The notes under the pieces: generated by a model
The model's database searches: none
Told to the model about the DNA's origin: nothing
What the model saw: only the letters and a program-made list of their open reading frames with translations
Shown: one piece after another, positions 1-9,594 of the stretch
How positions within the stretch are numbered: the first letter of the stretch is position 1
How the letters are laid out: every line of letters begins with the position of its first letter
From: Adineta steineri
Taxonomy: Eukaryota > Rotifera > Eurotatoria > Adinetida > Adinetidae
Direction of reading: 5' to 3'
Assembly: GCA_905250115.1 (NCBI GenBank)
Contig: CAJNOI010000047.1
Coordinates: 185,365-249,364 of the forward strand
Length of the DNA stretch: 64,000 nucleotides
Position numbers and translations under genes: made by a program

Positions 1-135
1 CTACACCCTGTAGAATACTTGCCATTTTGATGCAAAAAATTAAAAAAGAAAAGAAATGCAAAAAGTAGAAACGACAGAAAAAAAGCAGAAGACCTAGTAG
101 CACTAATCAGATCAGTTTATCATCGTCCTCAAGTG

Positions 136-1296
136 TCAAACACATCTTAGTTTCACTTGATCAAACACACTAGTTTTCCTGTATTCTTTCATAGCTTCAC
201 CGTAGAGCTTCAGAGGAACTTCCATTTTACTATTCGATTTCGTACGAAATGGCTTAGTGAGTGTATAGTGAACAATTTTAAAATCCGGCTGCATTCGTTT
301 CCATAAATCAGGGTAGGCCAAATACAGAGCTATGTTTACATTATAGATGATCGGTAATTCTAAATATCGCAGCTGAAAAAAGGCATTTAAAAACGCCTGC
401 TCAGCCATTGTTGGAGCATAGTTTCCCTCGAAACTACTCGTTCGTAGCAGTTCTTTGAATACAGTAATAGATGGATGTAGAACGAGCACACCAGCGTTAA
501 AATGATAAGCAAATTTTCCGTGCCAGTTATCAGCAACAGCAGCAAATTCGAATCTCGTCCGAGACGGATCAGCTACGAGCTCATGCAGATGCGAAATATC
601 ACCTAGAACTAGAGTGTCGGCATCTAAATAAATAATGGAATCGAATTCAGTCATATTCCATAGTGTTAATTTTGTAAACTGATTGATGAAATGAGGCCAG
701 GTTCCTTTCAGTGGTGGTGGAATATTCTGCACGAGTCTTGGTATCCAGCCAACTTGACGCAAAGAACATAGTGTTCGGTTACTCAGTGCATTGTCAAAAT
801 ACATAATATACATCGGATAGTGCGGATGATATTTTTTCAGAGTATGGCCGAGAATCATTGCTCCTTCTAAATAGTTGTTATCGATATACAATGAACTAAA
901 AAATGCTTTTCGAGACACATTCGTTGCTAGATTTATTTTTGTCTTTGATTGTTCTTGACAAGAATAACTATCATGACAGGCTATTGCGGAATCAAGTAAC
1001 GTCGACGGAAAGCAAGGTTGAAAAGTGGTGATTTCGCCTGATTTATTGCATATAATTCGTTCATCTTTTTGACACATAGGACGAAGAACAGGAGTGACAT
1101 TATAGATGCATTTCTGAACCTTATATTCAACCGTTGACGAGCGAAGAACAGGAGTGGCATTGTAGATGCATTTCTGAATCTTATATTGAACCGTTGACGG
1201 ACGAAGAAAACAAATGCCAAATGATGTGAATAAAACAGCAAAAATATAAAGCAAACAGTTTCGGATATGTGTTGGGATCGATAGTTTGTGAAGCAT
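136..1296 (-). CDS. GT8 (glycogenin-like) glycosyltransferase, type II membrane protein
   Basis: Single-exon gene of 386 residues. Residues about 10-30 form a hydrophobic signal anchor, so the enzyme is probably a Golgi type II protein with its catalytic part in the lumen. The GT8 fold starts near residue 130 (FFSSLYIDNNYLEGAMILG) and carries the metal-binding DxD motif as YLDADT. Later blocks HFNAGVLVLHPS, EQAFLNAFF and YNVNIALYLAYPDLW are typical of glycogenin/GUX-like GT8 enzymes. They transfer a sugar from a nucleotide donor; the acceptor cannot be told from sequence. The stem contains two near-identical copies of a 20-residue block with N-glycosylation sites (CIYNATPV, CIYNVTPV). It is the first of four same-strand intronless glycosyltransferase-type genes. 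The start is the first ATG before the anchor. Family call is firm, substrate unknown. Confidence 0.88.
   Translation of the reverse strand: MLHKLSIPTHIRNCLLYIFAVLFTSFGICFLRPSTVQYKIQKCIYNATPVLRSSTVEYKVQKCIYNVTPVLRPMCQKDERIICNKSGEITTFQPCFPSTLLDSAIACHDSYSCQEQSKTKINLATNVSRKAFFSSLYIDNNYLEGAMILGHTLKKYHPHYPMYIMYFDNALSNRTLCSLRQVGWIPRLVQNIPPPLKGTWPHFINQFTKLTLWNMTEFDSIIYLDADTLVLGDISHLHELVADPSRTRFEFAAVADNWHGKFAYHFNAGVLVLHPSITVFKELLRTSSFEGNYAPTMAEQAFLNAFFQLRYLELPIIYNVNIALYLAYPDLWKRMQPDFKIVHYTLTKPFRTKSNSKMEVPLKLYGEAMKEYRKTSVFDQVKLRCV
1081..1200 (-). repeat. 60-bp tandem duplication inside the GT8 stem region
   Basis: Positions 1081-1140 and 1141-1200 are direct copies that differ at 6 of 60 bases. The unit is in frame (20 codons) and duplicates a Cys- and Asn-glycan-bearing stem block. 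A weaker partial third copy seems to begin at 1201. Confidence 0.9.
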
Positions 1297-1380
1297 GATC
1301 TACAAAATATAATAAACATACGCAAAACGGATTTCTCCAACAGCGGTAAAATAAACTGAAACAAATATATAAATAAAGTT

Positions 1381-1432
1381 GAGGGTGGGTGTGGGTGTGG
1401 ATGCCTCTAAAGTATCAACTACATACCCATCC
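1381..1432. repeat. G-rich telomere-like repeat with short C-rich arm
   Basis: A G-rich run (GGGTGGGTGTGGGTGTGG) is followed some 30 bases on by a short C-rich arm (ACCCATCC). The run contains units close to TGTGGG, the telomeric motif known from Adineta vaga. It lies upstream of the GT8 start and downstream of the next gene. Confidence 0.6.
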
Positions 1433-1608
1433 TTAAAATGATTTACTTTTTTTGCAATTACTGCAATGAATTATACGGCAACATCAGTTGTCATAATGGA
1501 TGCATTAAAATATTTTTTTGCTATTGATTTGGTTCACGAAGAACGTTTTAAAATAAATCATGGTCGTCCTAATTAATATATATTTATTTAATATTTAAAT
1601 TATGACTT

Positions 1609-1672
1609 GAGGGTGGGTGTGAGTGTAAGCATTCATCTTCGTCCTCACCTAAACCCCACACCCAGACCCAGT
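1609..1672. repeat. G-rich/C-rich telomere-like hairpin
   Basis: A G-rich arm (GAGGGTGGGTGTGAGTGT) and a C-rich arm (ACCCCACACCCAGACCC) sit about 25 bases apart and can fold back. It ends just outside the stop codon of the HtrL-like gene. Same family as the hairpins at 3076, 6184, 7812 and 11170. Confidence 0.65.
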
Positions 1673-1676
1673 AAGA

Positions 1677-2735
1677 TCATACGATATGGTTGTTATCTTT
1701 GCAAACAGTATCAAACGGAATAACAAAATCAGATATATTTTGCTGTTGACAAGAAGGGGAATATGAAAGTCGCTCTCTTTCGCCTTTCTCTGCAAGAAGC
1801 GGTCCAAAAGTAAACCAAACATCACCACATGAGGCACGAAAGGGAAGTAACATGCTGAAACGAGCAGCGTGGGTCAATGCAATAGAATTCATCATATACT
1901 GATCTTTACCAATGAAGAAGTCCTTTGCACGATAATCATCAATAGTTGCATAGTAGACTGATGTCCACCATCTGATGGCGCTAGCCGAACCACCCATAAA
2001 AGTACCTTCAATAAGATCCATCTTAATCGGACCATTGATCATCGTATAGTTGAAAGCACAGAATCGACGAGGAAGTGGTGTAATCATACCGAGAAAAAAT
2101 CGGTCATTCTTAAACACAGTGGAGATGGCAGCCGGATGAGGCCATGCTCGAAAACGATAGTTAGCCGAACGAAAAGCTCCAGCATCGACATAAAGAAAAT
2201 ACTTTGTTCCAAAAGGATTTAACTCTGCACTTCTATTGAGCACGTAAGATTTGGCACACCAGACAGCGTAGAGATCAACTGAATGTAATGCACGTTCAGG
2301 ATCGACTTGATGCTGTCGTTCGAAGGTGGCAAGATAGGTTTTTATTGGTGGCATCTGAAGAGGTGATTCATAATCGAGTATGAAGTACGATGGCAACGAC
2401 CCATTTTGACGAAGTCTATTTAGAATAGAATGATACTTGACAGATGTGAAGATAATCATCGGCGACTGAGAGAAACCGAGTAGATTCTCAAGCCATGATT
2501 GGTATTCAGTTAACGTATGCTTAGACTTCTTCAAAGGAAAATATAAAATCACAATAGTAGTATCCAGTGAATTGTTTACTCGCGATGAGACGGTATTTCG
2601 ATGAGAAAAGAAAGAAAATTGAATCAAGCTGTTGTTGAACCGAATAATTGGCATTAGCACTATCAATCCAACGATTAGAAATGCCAAAGCATCAATAGTT
2701 CTTCGATAGGTCATACGCAACATTATCTGAAGCAA
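1677..2735 (-). CDS. HtrL/YibB-like putative glycosyltransferase, type II membrane protein
   Basis: Single exon, 352 residues. A hydrophobic anchor lies at about residues 13-30. The rest is a lumenal globular domain starting TTIVILYFPLKK. It contains the block KYFLYVDAGAFRSANYRFR, then FFLGMI, EGTFMGGSASAIRWW and KDQYMMNSIA. This order (acidic Y-x-D near an A/G-x-F-R, then a G-G-x-x-x-x-I-x-W-W-like block, then D-Q) fits the HtrL_YibB family, known from bacterial surface-polysaccharide loci and from nematodes and rotifers. I assign it by motif memory, so the family is likely but not certain, and the reaction is unknown. It has no intron and shares orientation with the GT neighbours. Two candidate in-frame ATGs lie four codons apart. 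Confidence 0.55.
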   Translation of the reverse strand: MLQIMLRMTYRRTIDALAFLIVGLIVLMPIIRFNNSLIQFSFFSHRNTVSSRVNNSLDTTIVILYFPLKKSKHTLTEYQSWLENLLGFSQSPMIIFTSVKYHSILNRLRQNGSLPSYFILDYESPLQMPPIKTYLATFERQHQVDPERALHSVDLYAVWCAKSYVLNRSAELNPFGTKYFLYVDAGAFRSANYRFRAWPHPAAISTVFKNDRFFLGMITPLPRRFCAFNYTMINGPIKMDLIEGTFMGGSASAIRWWTSVYYATIDDYRAKDFFIGKDQYMMNSIALTHAARFSMLLPFRASCGDVWFTFGPLLAEKGERERLSYSPSCQQQNISDFVIPFDTVCKDNNHIV

Positions 2736-2771
2736 ATAGTGGTAATATATAACTAAATATTATAATATTTC

Positions 2772-3047
2772 ATAGAGAAAGTTTGTTCAAATATATAATT
2801 AAAGTTATCATGCTTAAAAATAGAGTTTTTTTAGATACTATCCTTCACAGTCATTTTATAACGCTAAACGCATCATTAGATACAGCAGTTAAATTCTCCA
2901 ACTAAAGGAGTGAATCTGATATAATATTTCAACTTTCACATTAAATATTAATGAAAAGATATTATGAAAATAACTTACACGAAAGTATGACGAAATATGA
3001 AAAAATAGTAGAAGTCTATATTACATGTCTGAACAAACTTTCTCTAT
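2772..3047. repeat. 18-bp perfect inverted repeat bounding 276 bp
   Basis: ATAGAGAAAGTTTGTTCA at 2772-2789 is exactly the reverse complement of 3030-3047. I see no target-site duplication outside it and no ORF inside. It may be a small MITE-like or fold-back element between the HtrL-like gene and the relic next to it. Confidence 0.5.
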
Positions 3048-3276
3048 AGAGCGGGTCTAGGCGATCGTTGCTTTGCGTGTGGATGTGGGCATGAGGTGTG
3101 GGGTACGGGTTTGTACTCGAGAAGAGTATAAGACCTAAACCTACCTCCACATACCCACATCCTCTGTGAATTGAAAACTTAATTAAATTTGATTGATCAG
3201 TAAACAAGACTGCACCGATACCAATGACGACTAGTATAAAAAAGCATAATTGTCGATAAGTTATTTGAAATGTCAT
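3016..3276 (-). pseudogene. Truncated 5' end of a type II membrane protein gene (HtrL-like paralogue relic)
   Basis: An open frame of 86 codons begins with a good signal anchor (MTFQITYRQLCFFILVVIGI). Its first 38 or so residues resemble the N-terminus of the HtrL-like neighbour: both have TYR-x-hydrophobic stretch, then SLIQFSFFSHR in the gene and NLIKFSIHR here. After that the frame runs into a G-rich telomere-like hairpin and no catalytic domain follows. I read it as a gene copy cut off where the hairpin now lies. A short functional membrane peptide is possible but less likely. Confidence 0.5.
3076..3164. repeat. G-rich/C-rich telomere-like hairpin
   Basis: The G-rich arm (GTGTGGATGTGGGCATGAGG, continuing into TGTGGGG) and the C-rich arm (CCTCCACATACCCACATCC) flank a roughly 35-base loop. 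It replaces the expected body of the truncated relic on the minus strand. Confidence 0.65.
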
Positions 3277-3333
3277 CTAAAACAGATAATATATTGAAAC
3301 ATCTTTATTTTTTTAACAGAAGATCTAAATAAT

Positions 3334-4287
3334 TTAATTTGTATTGTTTAAAAATGAAAACCATGATGGAAAAAAATCATTTTTTCGACAATCAACATCA
3401 AGAGGAGTATGATCCGGTTTTGAATCAGTTATTACATCACGTAATCTATTATGTGAAAGAAAAGCTCCCCACAATCCAAATGTTCCTACAGTAAGAATAA
3501 TATGTTTACATAGAGTCAATGTAGCCAAATCATCAACAGCACTGAATGAATCGGGTGTCACTAATACATTGTTTTTCTCACCAAATGTTTTTCGACAATA
3601 TTGTTTGTCATCCGATGTTATAATAAATACAACTGAATGATACTTCACTAGAAAATGAGACATTGCATTGAATATATATTTGTCAGATGAAACACGTCGA
3701 ACACCTACGAAATCTCCTCGTCGAATATGTATGCCTACGGAAGCGGAAACATTTTTACTGATATTTTTATCGAAGAAATTAGTCACTCGATCGAGAATAG
3801 ATCGTTTAAAACGTAATTGTTGCTTTATTTGTTCCATATGATCGATAAAATATCTATATACTTGCCAATATCCTGATAATTCAATAGAATAGCTGTTGTT
3901 TGAACTTAAAAGAATAGGAATATATGAGCAATGATTATATACTCTGTTAGTCAAAGTAGAATTATTTAATTGTGATTTCGGTAACAAATTTGTTAAATTA
4001 ATCTCGAATGATTTTTGAAGTTCATCAATAAGTTGTTGATCTAGATGCAATCGACATGAATATGTAAGTGACAAACCATAGGCTGACGCAAACTGAAATA
4101 AAAGATTTCCAAGTCGACCAATACCATGACGTAAAATGATGGTACATTGTTTAGTAGAATTAAATACAAGTTTATTCTTCGATAATTGTGAAATATTCAC
4201 TGATTGGGAATGAATATTTAGCATATAAAAAAATATAATCATAATAACAATCAAACTTGTTACCTTTAAAGTTTTATTTCCACCCAT
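3334..4287 (-). CDS. GT11 alpha-1,2-fucosyltransferase
   Basis: Single exon, 317 residues. An N-terminal anchor (VTSLIVIMIIFFYMLNI) is followed by the GT11 opening block RHGIGRLGNLLFQFASAYGL. The donor-binding signature is present as VGIHIRRGDFV (HxRRGD). Later blocks are FIITSDDKQYCRKTF and the C-terminal LTLCKHIILTVGTFGLWGAFLS, standard in this family. The enzyme moves fucose from GDP-fucose to the 2-OH of a galactose residue on a glycan, in the Golgi lumen. Length matches animal and bacterial members. The gene lacks introns, unlike the genes to the right. GT11 genes occur in nematodes and bacteria, so origin cannot be told without a tree. Confidence 0.9.
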   Translation of the reverse strand: MGGNKTLKVTSLIVIMIIFFYMLNIHSQSVNISQLSKNKLVFNSTKQCTIILRHGIGRLGNLLFQFASAYGLSLTYSCRLHLDQQLIDELQKSFEINLTNLLPKSQLNNSTLTNRVYNHCSYIPILLSSNNSYSIELSGYWQVYRYFIDHMEQIKQQLRFKRSILDRVTNFFDKNISKNVSASVGIHIRRGDFVGVRRVSSDKYIFNAMSHFLVKYHSVVFIITSDDKQYCRKTFGEKNNVLVTPDSFSAVDDLATLTLCKHIILTVGTFGLWGAFLSHNRLRDVITDSKPDHTPLDVDCRKNDFFPSWFSFLNNTN

Positions 4288-4691
4288 TTTTTTACCGTAA
4301 TAAATATTTTAATAAAATAATCTAAATAAAATAATAGCATTTAATATCTAATGAGATTCTTTGAAAAATAAAACTCATTCAAAAAAAATATGCATGCCTC
4401 AAATATTTACATTTGTAGTACAACTAAAATATGTTGTTTTATTTTTTTGTTCAAGTTAATTTTTTTCATAACTATAACAACATATTTGCACTTTTCTCAA
4501 AAAACTTTCAGGACAAGATAAATTGTTAGAGATATAAAACATCAATAATGTGATATATTGAAAGGGAAAATCAATTTACAAGTCAACAGTCTACAAATAT
4601 CCTCATTAAATCCCTCAAAATGACTCAACATCCTTGTAGAAAAGCTTGTATAAGGAAATTAAAAAGAAAGTTCTTATGAAGTGGTTCTATT

Positions 4692-6119
4692 TCAATGCTT
4701 GCGTGTCAAAGCTGCTATTGCATCTTTTACTCTATTAGCGAATCGATTGCGAATACCACTGTCTTTAACGGTTTCGTTAAAATCATAACCCGGCATTGTA
4801 CGTTGTTCACTTATCGATACATAATGAGCAAGTGTTATGTGATTTTCTGATGGTTGTTCGTTTGAAAGTCCAATTATTTGATGATGAATTGATAGATATT
4901 GAACAAAACGTGGTCGATATAAATACTTTTCACGTCCACTTTTATGTCGATTATGTGCACGAAAAGTAAATCGTTCAATAGTTAAACGATTTGTATTATT
5001 TTCTTCCGCAGTATAACTACTGGAGTTTTTACTACAAAAATATTGACTTCTTAAATTAATTGATTCTAGAATTCTTCGACCTAAGTGTTCATGTACATAA
5101 TCAACAATAGTTTCGTATGGATGTAGTGGTACAATGTATTCATCAAGATCAATCATACCTAACCATTCTGATTGATCACCATAACGAACGAAACAATCGT
5201 GTAATGCTTCTACCTGAAAATATCGTGTTGGCAAAACATCAACAAGACCAAGAGCAGAGAAATCCCATTGTACAACATCAACAAGACCAGGATATTTTTG
5301 AGTATAAGTATTAATAATAGTTGAGAGATAATTATCAGTATCAGTTGTATTATATATGATGAATTTGCTAAATCCAACTAGTCGATGAAACTCGATCCAT
5401 TGGACTAAATATTTAGCTTTGTTATGTAAAGGTGAAGTGCATAATGTAAAAGATTCTTGACTAGAATTTGATGAAGTGATAAAAACTACTGGAACTTTTA
5501 CAAATGCTTTAAGTATCGGTATTTTTCTATCTTTTGTTGTTGTTGATGCAAGATAAACTCGTATTGTTTGATTCAATTTCCATAATTGATCATTAGCAAA
5601 TTGACTAAGTGGACAATCCAAAAGAGATACTCGATCATTACCATATTTCAAATCATAAGTATATACAGGCGTTACTGATCCATCACTAAATATACACCAG
5701 AGATTTTGTTGATTTGACGAGAGTGGATGAGATGAGATGTGTTTTGGTAAAACAGTTTTTATATCGGTTGGATAAACTGTGACAAAAGTTAGACTTAGTC
5801 CATAACGTATACGACTTGCAGCAACACTTAATACAAGCAAATGACCATCGGCTGATAAACATGGTACTGTAGGTATATTATCTTCAGCATATTCAGGCCA
5901 TGCAGCAACGACAACAGACATATCATGAAGTAAATTCTGTTCATCAATAGTATGGCCAACTGGTTTCCAACCATCTTCTGGAGAAGAATACGAGGTAAGA
6001 GTATTCAAAGTAGTCGCTACGAATGGGTATTTTGTGTATATGTAGACAGTTAATGAAATAAATAGAATTAAAATACATATAATAACGAACATAAAAATCT
6101 TGGACGATGCACGCCTCAT
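4692..6119 (-). CDS. GT92 (DUF23) glycosyltransferase
   Basis: Single exon, 475 residues. A strong anchor occupies residues about 9-29. The catalytic part carries the GT92 blocks KYLVQWIEFHRLVGFSKFII, then the metal-binding region EWLGMIDLDEYIVPL (D-x-D-E), then the basic block NRHKSGREKYLYRPRF and a late HITLAHYVS. Members such as C. elegans GALT-1 add galactose to N-glycan core fucose. Whether this one does so is only an inference, but a fucosyltransferase lies next door. The long N-terminal part (residues 55-215) has the Cys-poor extension usual for the family. No intron, same strand as the three preceding genes. Confidence 0.88.
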   Translation of the reverse strand: MRRASSKIFMFVIICILILFISLTVYIYTKYPFVATTLNTLTSYSSPEDGWKPVGHTIDEQNLLHDMSVVVAAWPEYAEDNIPTVPCLSADGHLLVLSVAASRIRYGLSLTFVTVYPTDIKTVLPKHISSHPLSSNQQNLWCIFSDGSVTPVYTYDLKYGNDRVSLLDCPLSQFANDQLWKLNQTIRVYLASTTTKDRKIPILKAFVKVPVVFITSSNSSQESFTLCTSPLHNKAKYLVQWIEFHRLVGFSKFIIYNTTDTDNYLSTIINTYTQKYPGLVDVVQWDFSALGLVDVLPTRYFQVEALHDCFVRYGDQSEWLGMIDLDEYIVPLHPYETIVDYVHEHLGRRILESINLRSQYFCSKNSSSYTAEENNTNRLTIERFTFRAHNRHKSGREKYLYRPRFVQYLSIHHQIIGLSNEQPSENHITLAHYVSISEQRTMPGYDFNETVKDSGIRNRFANRVKDAIAALTRKH

Positions 6120-6183
6120 AGATATTCCAATAATCTAGAACTAAAAGATAAATGAAACATGAAGTCACATAATTTGCATTCTC

Positions 6184-6254
6184 GAGGGTGTGGGTGTGGG
6201 TGTGAGTATAAGTATTTTATTATTTTTACATGCAGACTCGCACCCACAGCCACC
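6184..6254. repeat. G-rich/C-rich telomere-like hairpin with TGTGGG units
   Basis: The G arm reads GAGGGTGTGGGTGTGGGTGT and contains two perfect consecutive TGTGGG units. The C arm (CGCACCCACAGCCACC) follows after about 30 bases. It lies just upstream of the GT92 start. Confidence 0.7.
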
Positions 6255-6380
6255 TATGTGAGTGTATAACTGTTTATTATAAAGCTACTATTCCTTCTCT
6301 TGAATGAATGAATAATCAAATTATAAGCACATGTTCTTCTTATTGTTAACTATTTTCAGTTTACTGTATCGCTCTATCTA

Positions 6381-7466
6381 CCCATGTCTTCAAAATCGCC
6401 AAGGTTTGGGCGATGAATCGCGATTAATTGACGATTTTTTGTTATATTATTATGAAAGTGAGACCAAGTTCGTGTTTTATTTAATTTATTATATTTTCAT
6501 TAAGAGAAGGGAAAATAGGAATACCGAAGACTTTCTCAAGCTGCAGTTGACTTAGTAATAAATGCCACATGCTGAGAATAGAAGTTTAAAAAGAATTATT
6601 TACTGATTAATACGGTTTAATCAATAAAAAAAAGACGTTGATGCTTGCTTGTTTGATATACGTGTACATGCTTATTTTCCTGCTTTTTCTAACATCTTTT
6701 AACTATATTCAATGACTTTCCATTAGATGCATGAACTTGTCTTATTCGTTAGTACTTTGGATTAATCACATCTATTTTATCTCTTCTGATTGAAAATGTC
6801 TTATTCTCAAGCCATACACTTGAATCGAGTGATAAAATAAAAACAAGAAAGAAATAAAAAAAAATTCAAATATCAACAAATGATATACAGCAGCGCTGAT
6901 ACCGATAAAAAGACCTACCCATGAGGGTGTAAGTATATGTATACACCCATGAGGGTGTAAGTATATGTTTATACCCATGGGGGTATAGGTATATGTCTAT
7001 ACCCATGGGGGTATAGTTTATGTTTATACCCATGTGGGTATATAAATATTCATAAGTACCCATGTAGGTATAAGTAGTTACCCATGAGGGTATAAGTATA
7101 CGGATATACCTATAAATGTATAGGTAAATATATATATATATATATATCCATAAGGATACAGACATAGAGATGTACTACATTCTTTTCGGTATGATCTTGT
7201 ATGATCATATACGGTATTAGTATAAGATCTGATAGGGTCATGCAAGAATGTGTGACTGATATTAGTATCAGATTGTTCGACCTGGGGTAAGATGATAATG
7301 GGAGGGGTGAAATGAATCGTTTGTACTCTTAAAAAAACTCGATATGTCGCGATTAAATCGTGCAAAATCGCCAAATTGGTCGATTTTATCGCGATAAATC
7401 TCACAATTAATCGGGTGCTAAATCGCGATTAAATCGTCGATTTTGCCCCGATTTTGACGACATGGG
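6381..7466. mobile_element. Candidate non-autonomous element with imperfect terminal inverted repeats
   Basis: The ends CCCATGTCTTCAAAATCG (6381-6398) and, read from 7466 inward, CCCATGTCGTCAAAATCG differ at one base. Both ends are followed inward by subterminal AATCGCGATT palindromes (6416-6425, 7421-7430, with related TCGCGA at about 7347 and 7388). There is no transposase frame inside. No target duplication is visible, so boundaries are provisional. The interior contains a palindromic minisatellite. Confidence 0.5.
6917..7108. repeat. Palindromic minisatellite, about 28-bp period, seven units
   Basis: About seven units begin with ACCCATGNGGGT and continue with a TATA-rich spacer. Each core is its own inverted repeat, so either strand can form a row of small hairpins. 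Later units drift in length (22-30 bp). A (TA)n run follows at about 7131-7147. The long reading frames across this stretch are repeat artefacts. Confidence 0.85.
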
Positions 7467-8482
7467 AAAGAACGATGACTCTTTTTATTCTCAAAAATTA
7501 GACATAAAATCAATAATGAAGAAGGATTTTTATTTTTATGAGACTCTCACCTTCTATCACCTTCAGGTTTTCTTTCAAAAAATAGTATATATGATAAAAA
7601 ATAGTATATGAACGAGTATGTCTTTTTATACATCGTTTTTATTGTTATCAATCTCATAAAACGAGCTGTTGTTGGTAGTAAAGCAGTTCTTTATTATTAA
7701 TCTTGTTATACAACTTTTTTTCTATTTGTGCACATAGAGATAAAATCTTTCTTCAGTCGTAAACTTTTCTTTATTCTATAACGGTAAAGATTTCATTCAC
7801 TTCCGCTGATGATGTGGGTGTGGGTGTCGGCGTGGGTAGGTTTGGGTGTTTTTTGTAATTATGCCTATATCCATACCTATACCCACCCACACCCACACCC
7901 TTTCAAATTAAAAATCAAATATTAATTTTGTATCAAAATGTTCATTGATTTGTTTTAAAACTCCAAATCAAGTTTGTTTTCATTGATTTCATTTTGACAA
8001 ATCAATTTTTGATCCAATTTTTATTAACAAATTTTTTCCAAATCAAACAAAATAAAATTGAAAAATAATAAGATTTGTTAATTTATTAAACAAAAGTCTT
8101 TTCCACATTTGTTTTATTCAGTAAAATACATTACAATCCAATTTTTATAAAAAATATTTCTTTTCTCTTTTGCTTAAGACAATTTAATTATTTTCATCAA
8201 ATAAAAATATTCAGATAGAATTTTCTGAAACACAAAATCTTCTTTTCTTTTGTTCTGTGAAATTCAATTAAAATTAACAAAAGATGAAGAATTTAACATT
8301 TATTCATACGAATATTTGAATCAAAATTATAAAATCAAATTCAAGATTAATAAAAAAACTAAAAAGATTTTTGTTCGTTGTCTTCTTATCAAAAATTTAT
8401 TCGATTTTTTTCATTGATTTCCAGCAACAAAACTTTATTTTTCCTTTTATTTCTTGATTATTTATTCAATAAAAAATTTCAT
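7467..8482. other. AT-rich intergenic stretch with one telomere-like hairpin
   Basis: No gene seen. The distal part (about 7900-8480) is very AT-rich with many AAATCAAA-like words. It probably includes the 3' untranslated region of the NHL gene to its right. Confidence 0.5.
7812..7910. repeat. G-rich/C-rich telomere-like hairpin
   Basis: G arm GATGTGGGTGTGGGTGTCGG continuing to TTTGGGTG. C arm ACCCACCCACACCCACACCC about 40 bases later. This is the longest member of the hairpin family in the window, with two TGTGGG units on one strand and matching CCCACA units on the other. Confidence 0.7.
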
Positions 8483-8593
8483 TCACAAATTTATTTCAAA
8501 TTTTTGAATTCGATGATTTTCAGAATCGACAACATAAAGATTTCCATCGGCATCAAATGATAAACCGGTGGGACCATCCACTTGATTTGATTG

Positions 8594-8603
8594 NNNNNNN
8601 NNN
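8594..8603. other. Assembly gap (10 N) with duplicated 39-bp flanks
   Basis: Positions 8555-8593 and 8604-8642 are the same 39 bases. Collapsing one copy removes the gap and keeps the NHL frame open to its stop, so the gap is probably an unmerged overlap rather than missing DNA. Confidence 0.92.
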
Positions 8604-9594
8604 AAATGATAAACCGGTGGGACCATCCACTTGATTTGATTGATTTCCTTGGCCATTTCCACCAACAACAATTTCACCTTCTTCTTTTCCTTCACACCAA
8701 CGCATTATTCGATGATTCAAAAAATCTGCCACATAGATTTGACCTAAATCATCAACAATTACTCCTTGAGGTCCAGATAATTGATTGAGATTTCCTCCAT
8801 AACCATTTCCTCCAGCCACAATTGTTCCTTCTTTTGCATCTTTTCTCCATTTCATCACACGATGATTGCCCCAATCTGATATATAAACAGATTGATCTTC
8901 ATCAACAAAGATAAAAGTAGGATCATTGAGTTGATTGAATTGGTCTCCTTGTCCATTTCCACCAGCCACTACAATTTCTTTATTGTATTCTCCCATTTTC
9001 CATCGTATCACTTCATTCTTCATATAGTCAGAAACATAAAGAAAGCCATTTTTATCCATTGCCAAGCTACGACAGTGAATATTGTCAATAAGAATTTGTT
9101 GCTTTTGATTTACCCATTGAACCACTCGTCTGTTCAAAAAATCAGCAATGATGATCGAATGATTTTGTTCATCAAAAATCACATCTGTTGGATGAAACAA
9201 TTGATCCATTTGATTTCCCATCCCATTTCCTCCTGCAATGATTTGTCCTTTTTTTGCATTGTATTTCCATTCAACAATACGATGATTCTCAACATCAGCA
9301 ATGAAAATATTTCTCTTTTCATCAATAAAAACTCCATAAGGACCATAGAGTTGATTTAATTGCTGTCCTCGCTCATTTCCACCAGCCACAGTGATGGCAT
9401 TTTGTTTCCACTTAAGATTGATCTTATCTAAAACAGATGAAATTTATAGTTTCAAATCTCTTGAGAATGTGGATAAGAATGTTGCATCTATCATTCACCA
9501 ATCTACTCACTTTTCATTGGTGGACACATGTTTAGACCAATCATTGTAACTGGATAACACAGTGGAAAATCATCGCATTGAGGATGGTGAACAC

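Noticed and set aside
6917-7108. CRISPR-like array
   Set aside because: Units are continuous, drifting and palindromic with no distinct spacers, and the genome is eukaryotic.
6772-7404. Overlapping minus-strand frames rich in Tyr, Ile and MGI repeats
   Set aside because: They only translate the 28-bp palindromic minisatellite and the TA run; the repeated residues follow the repeat unit.
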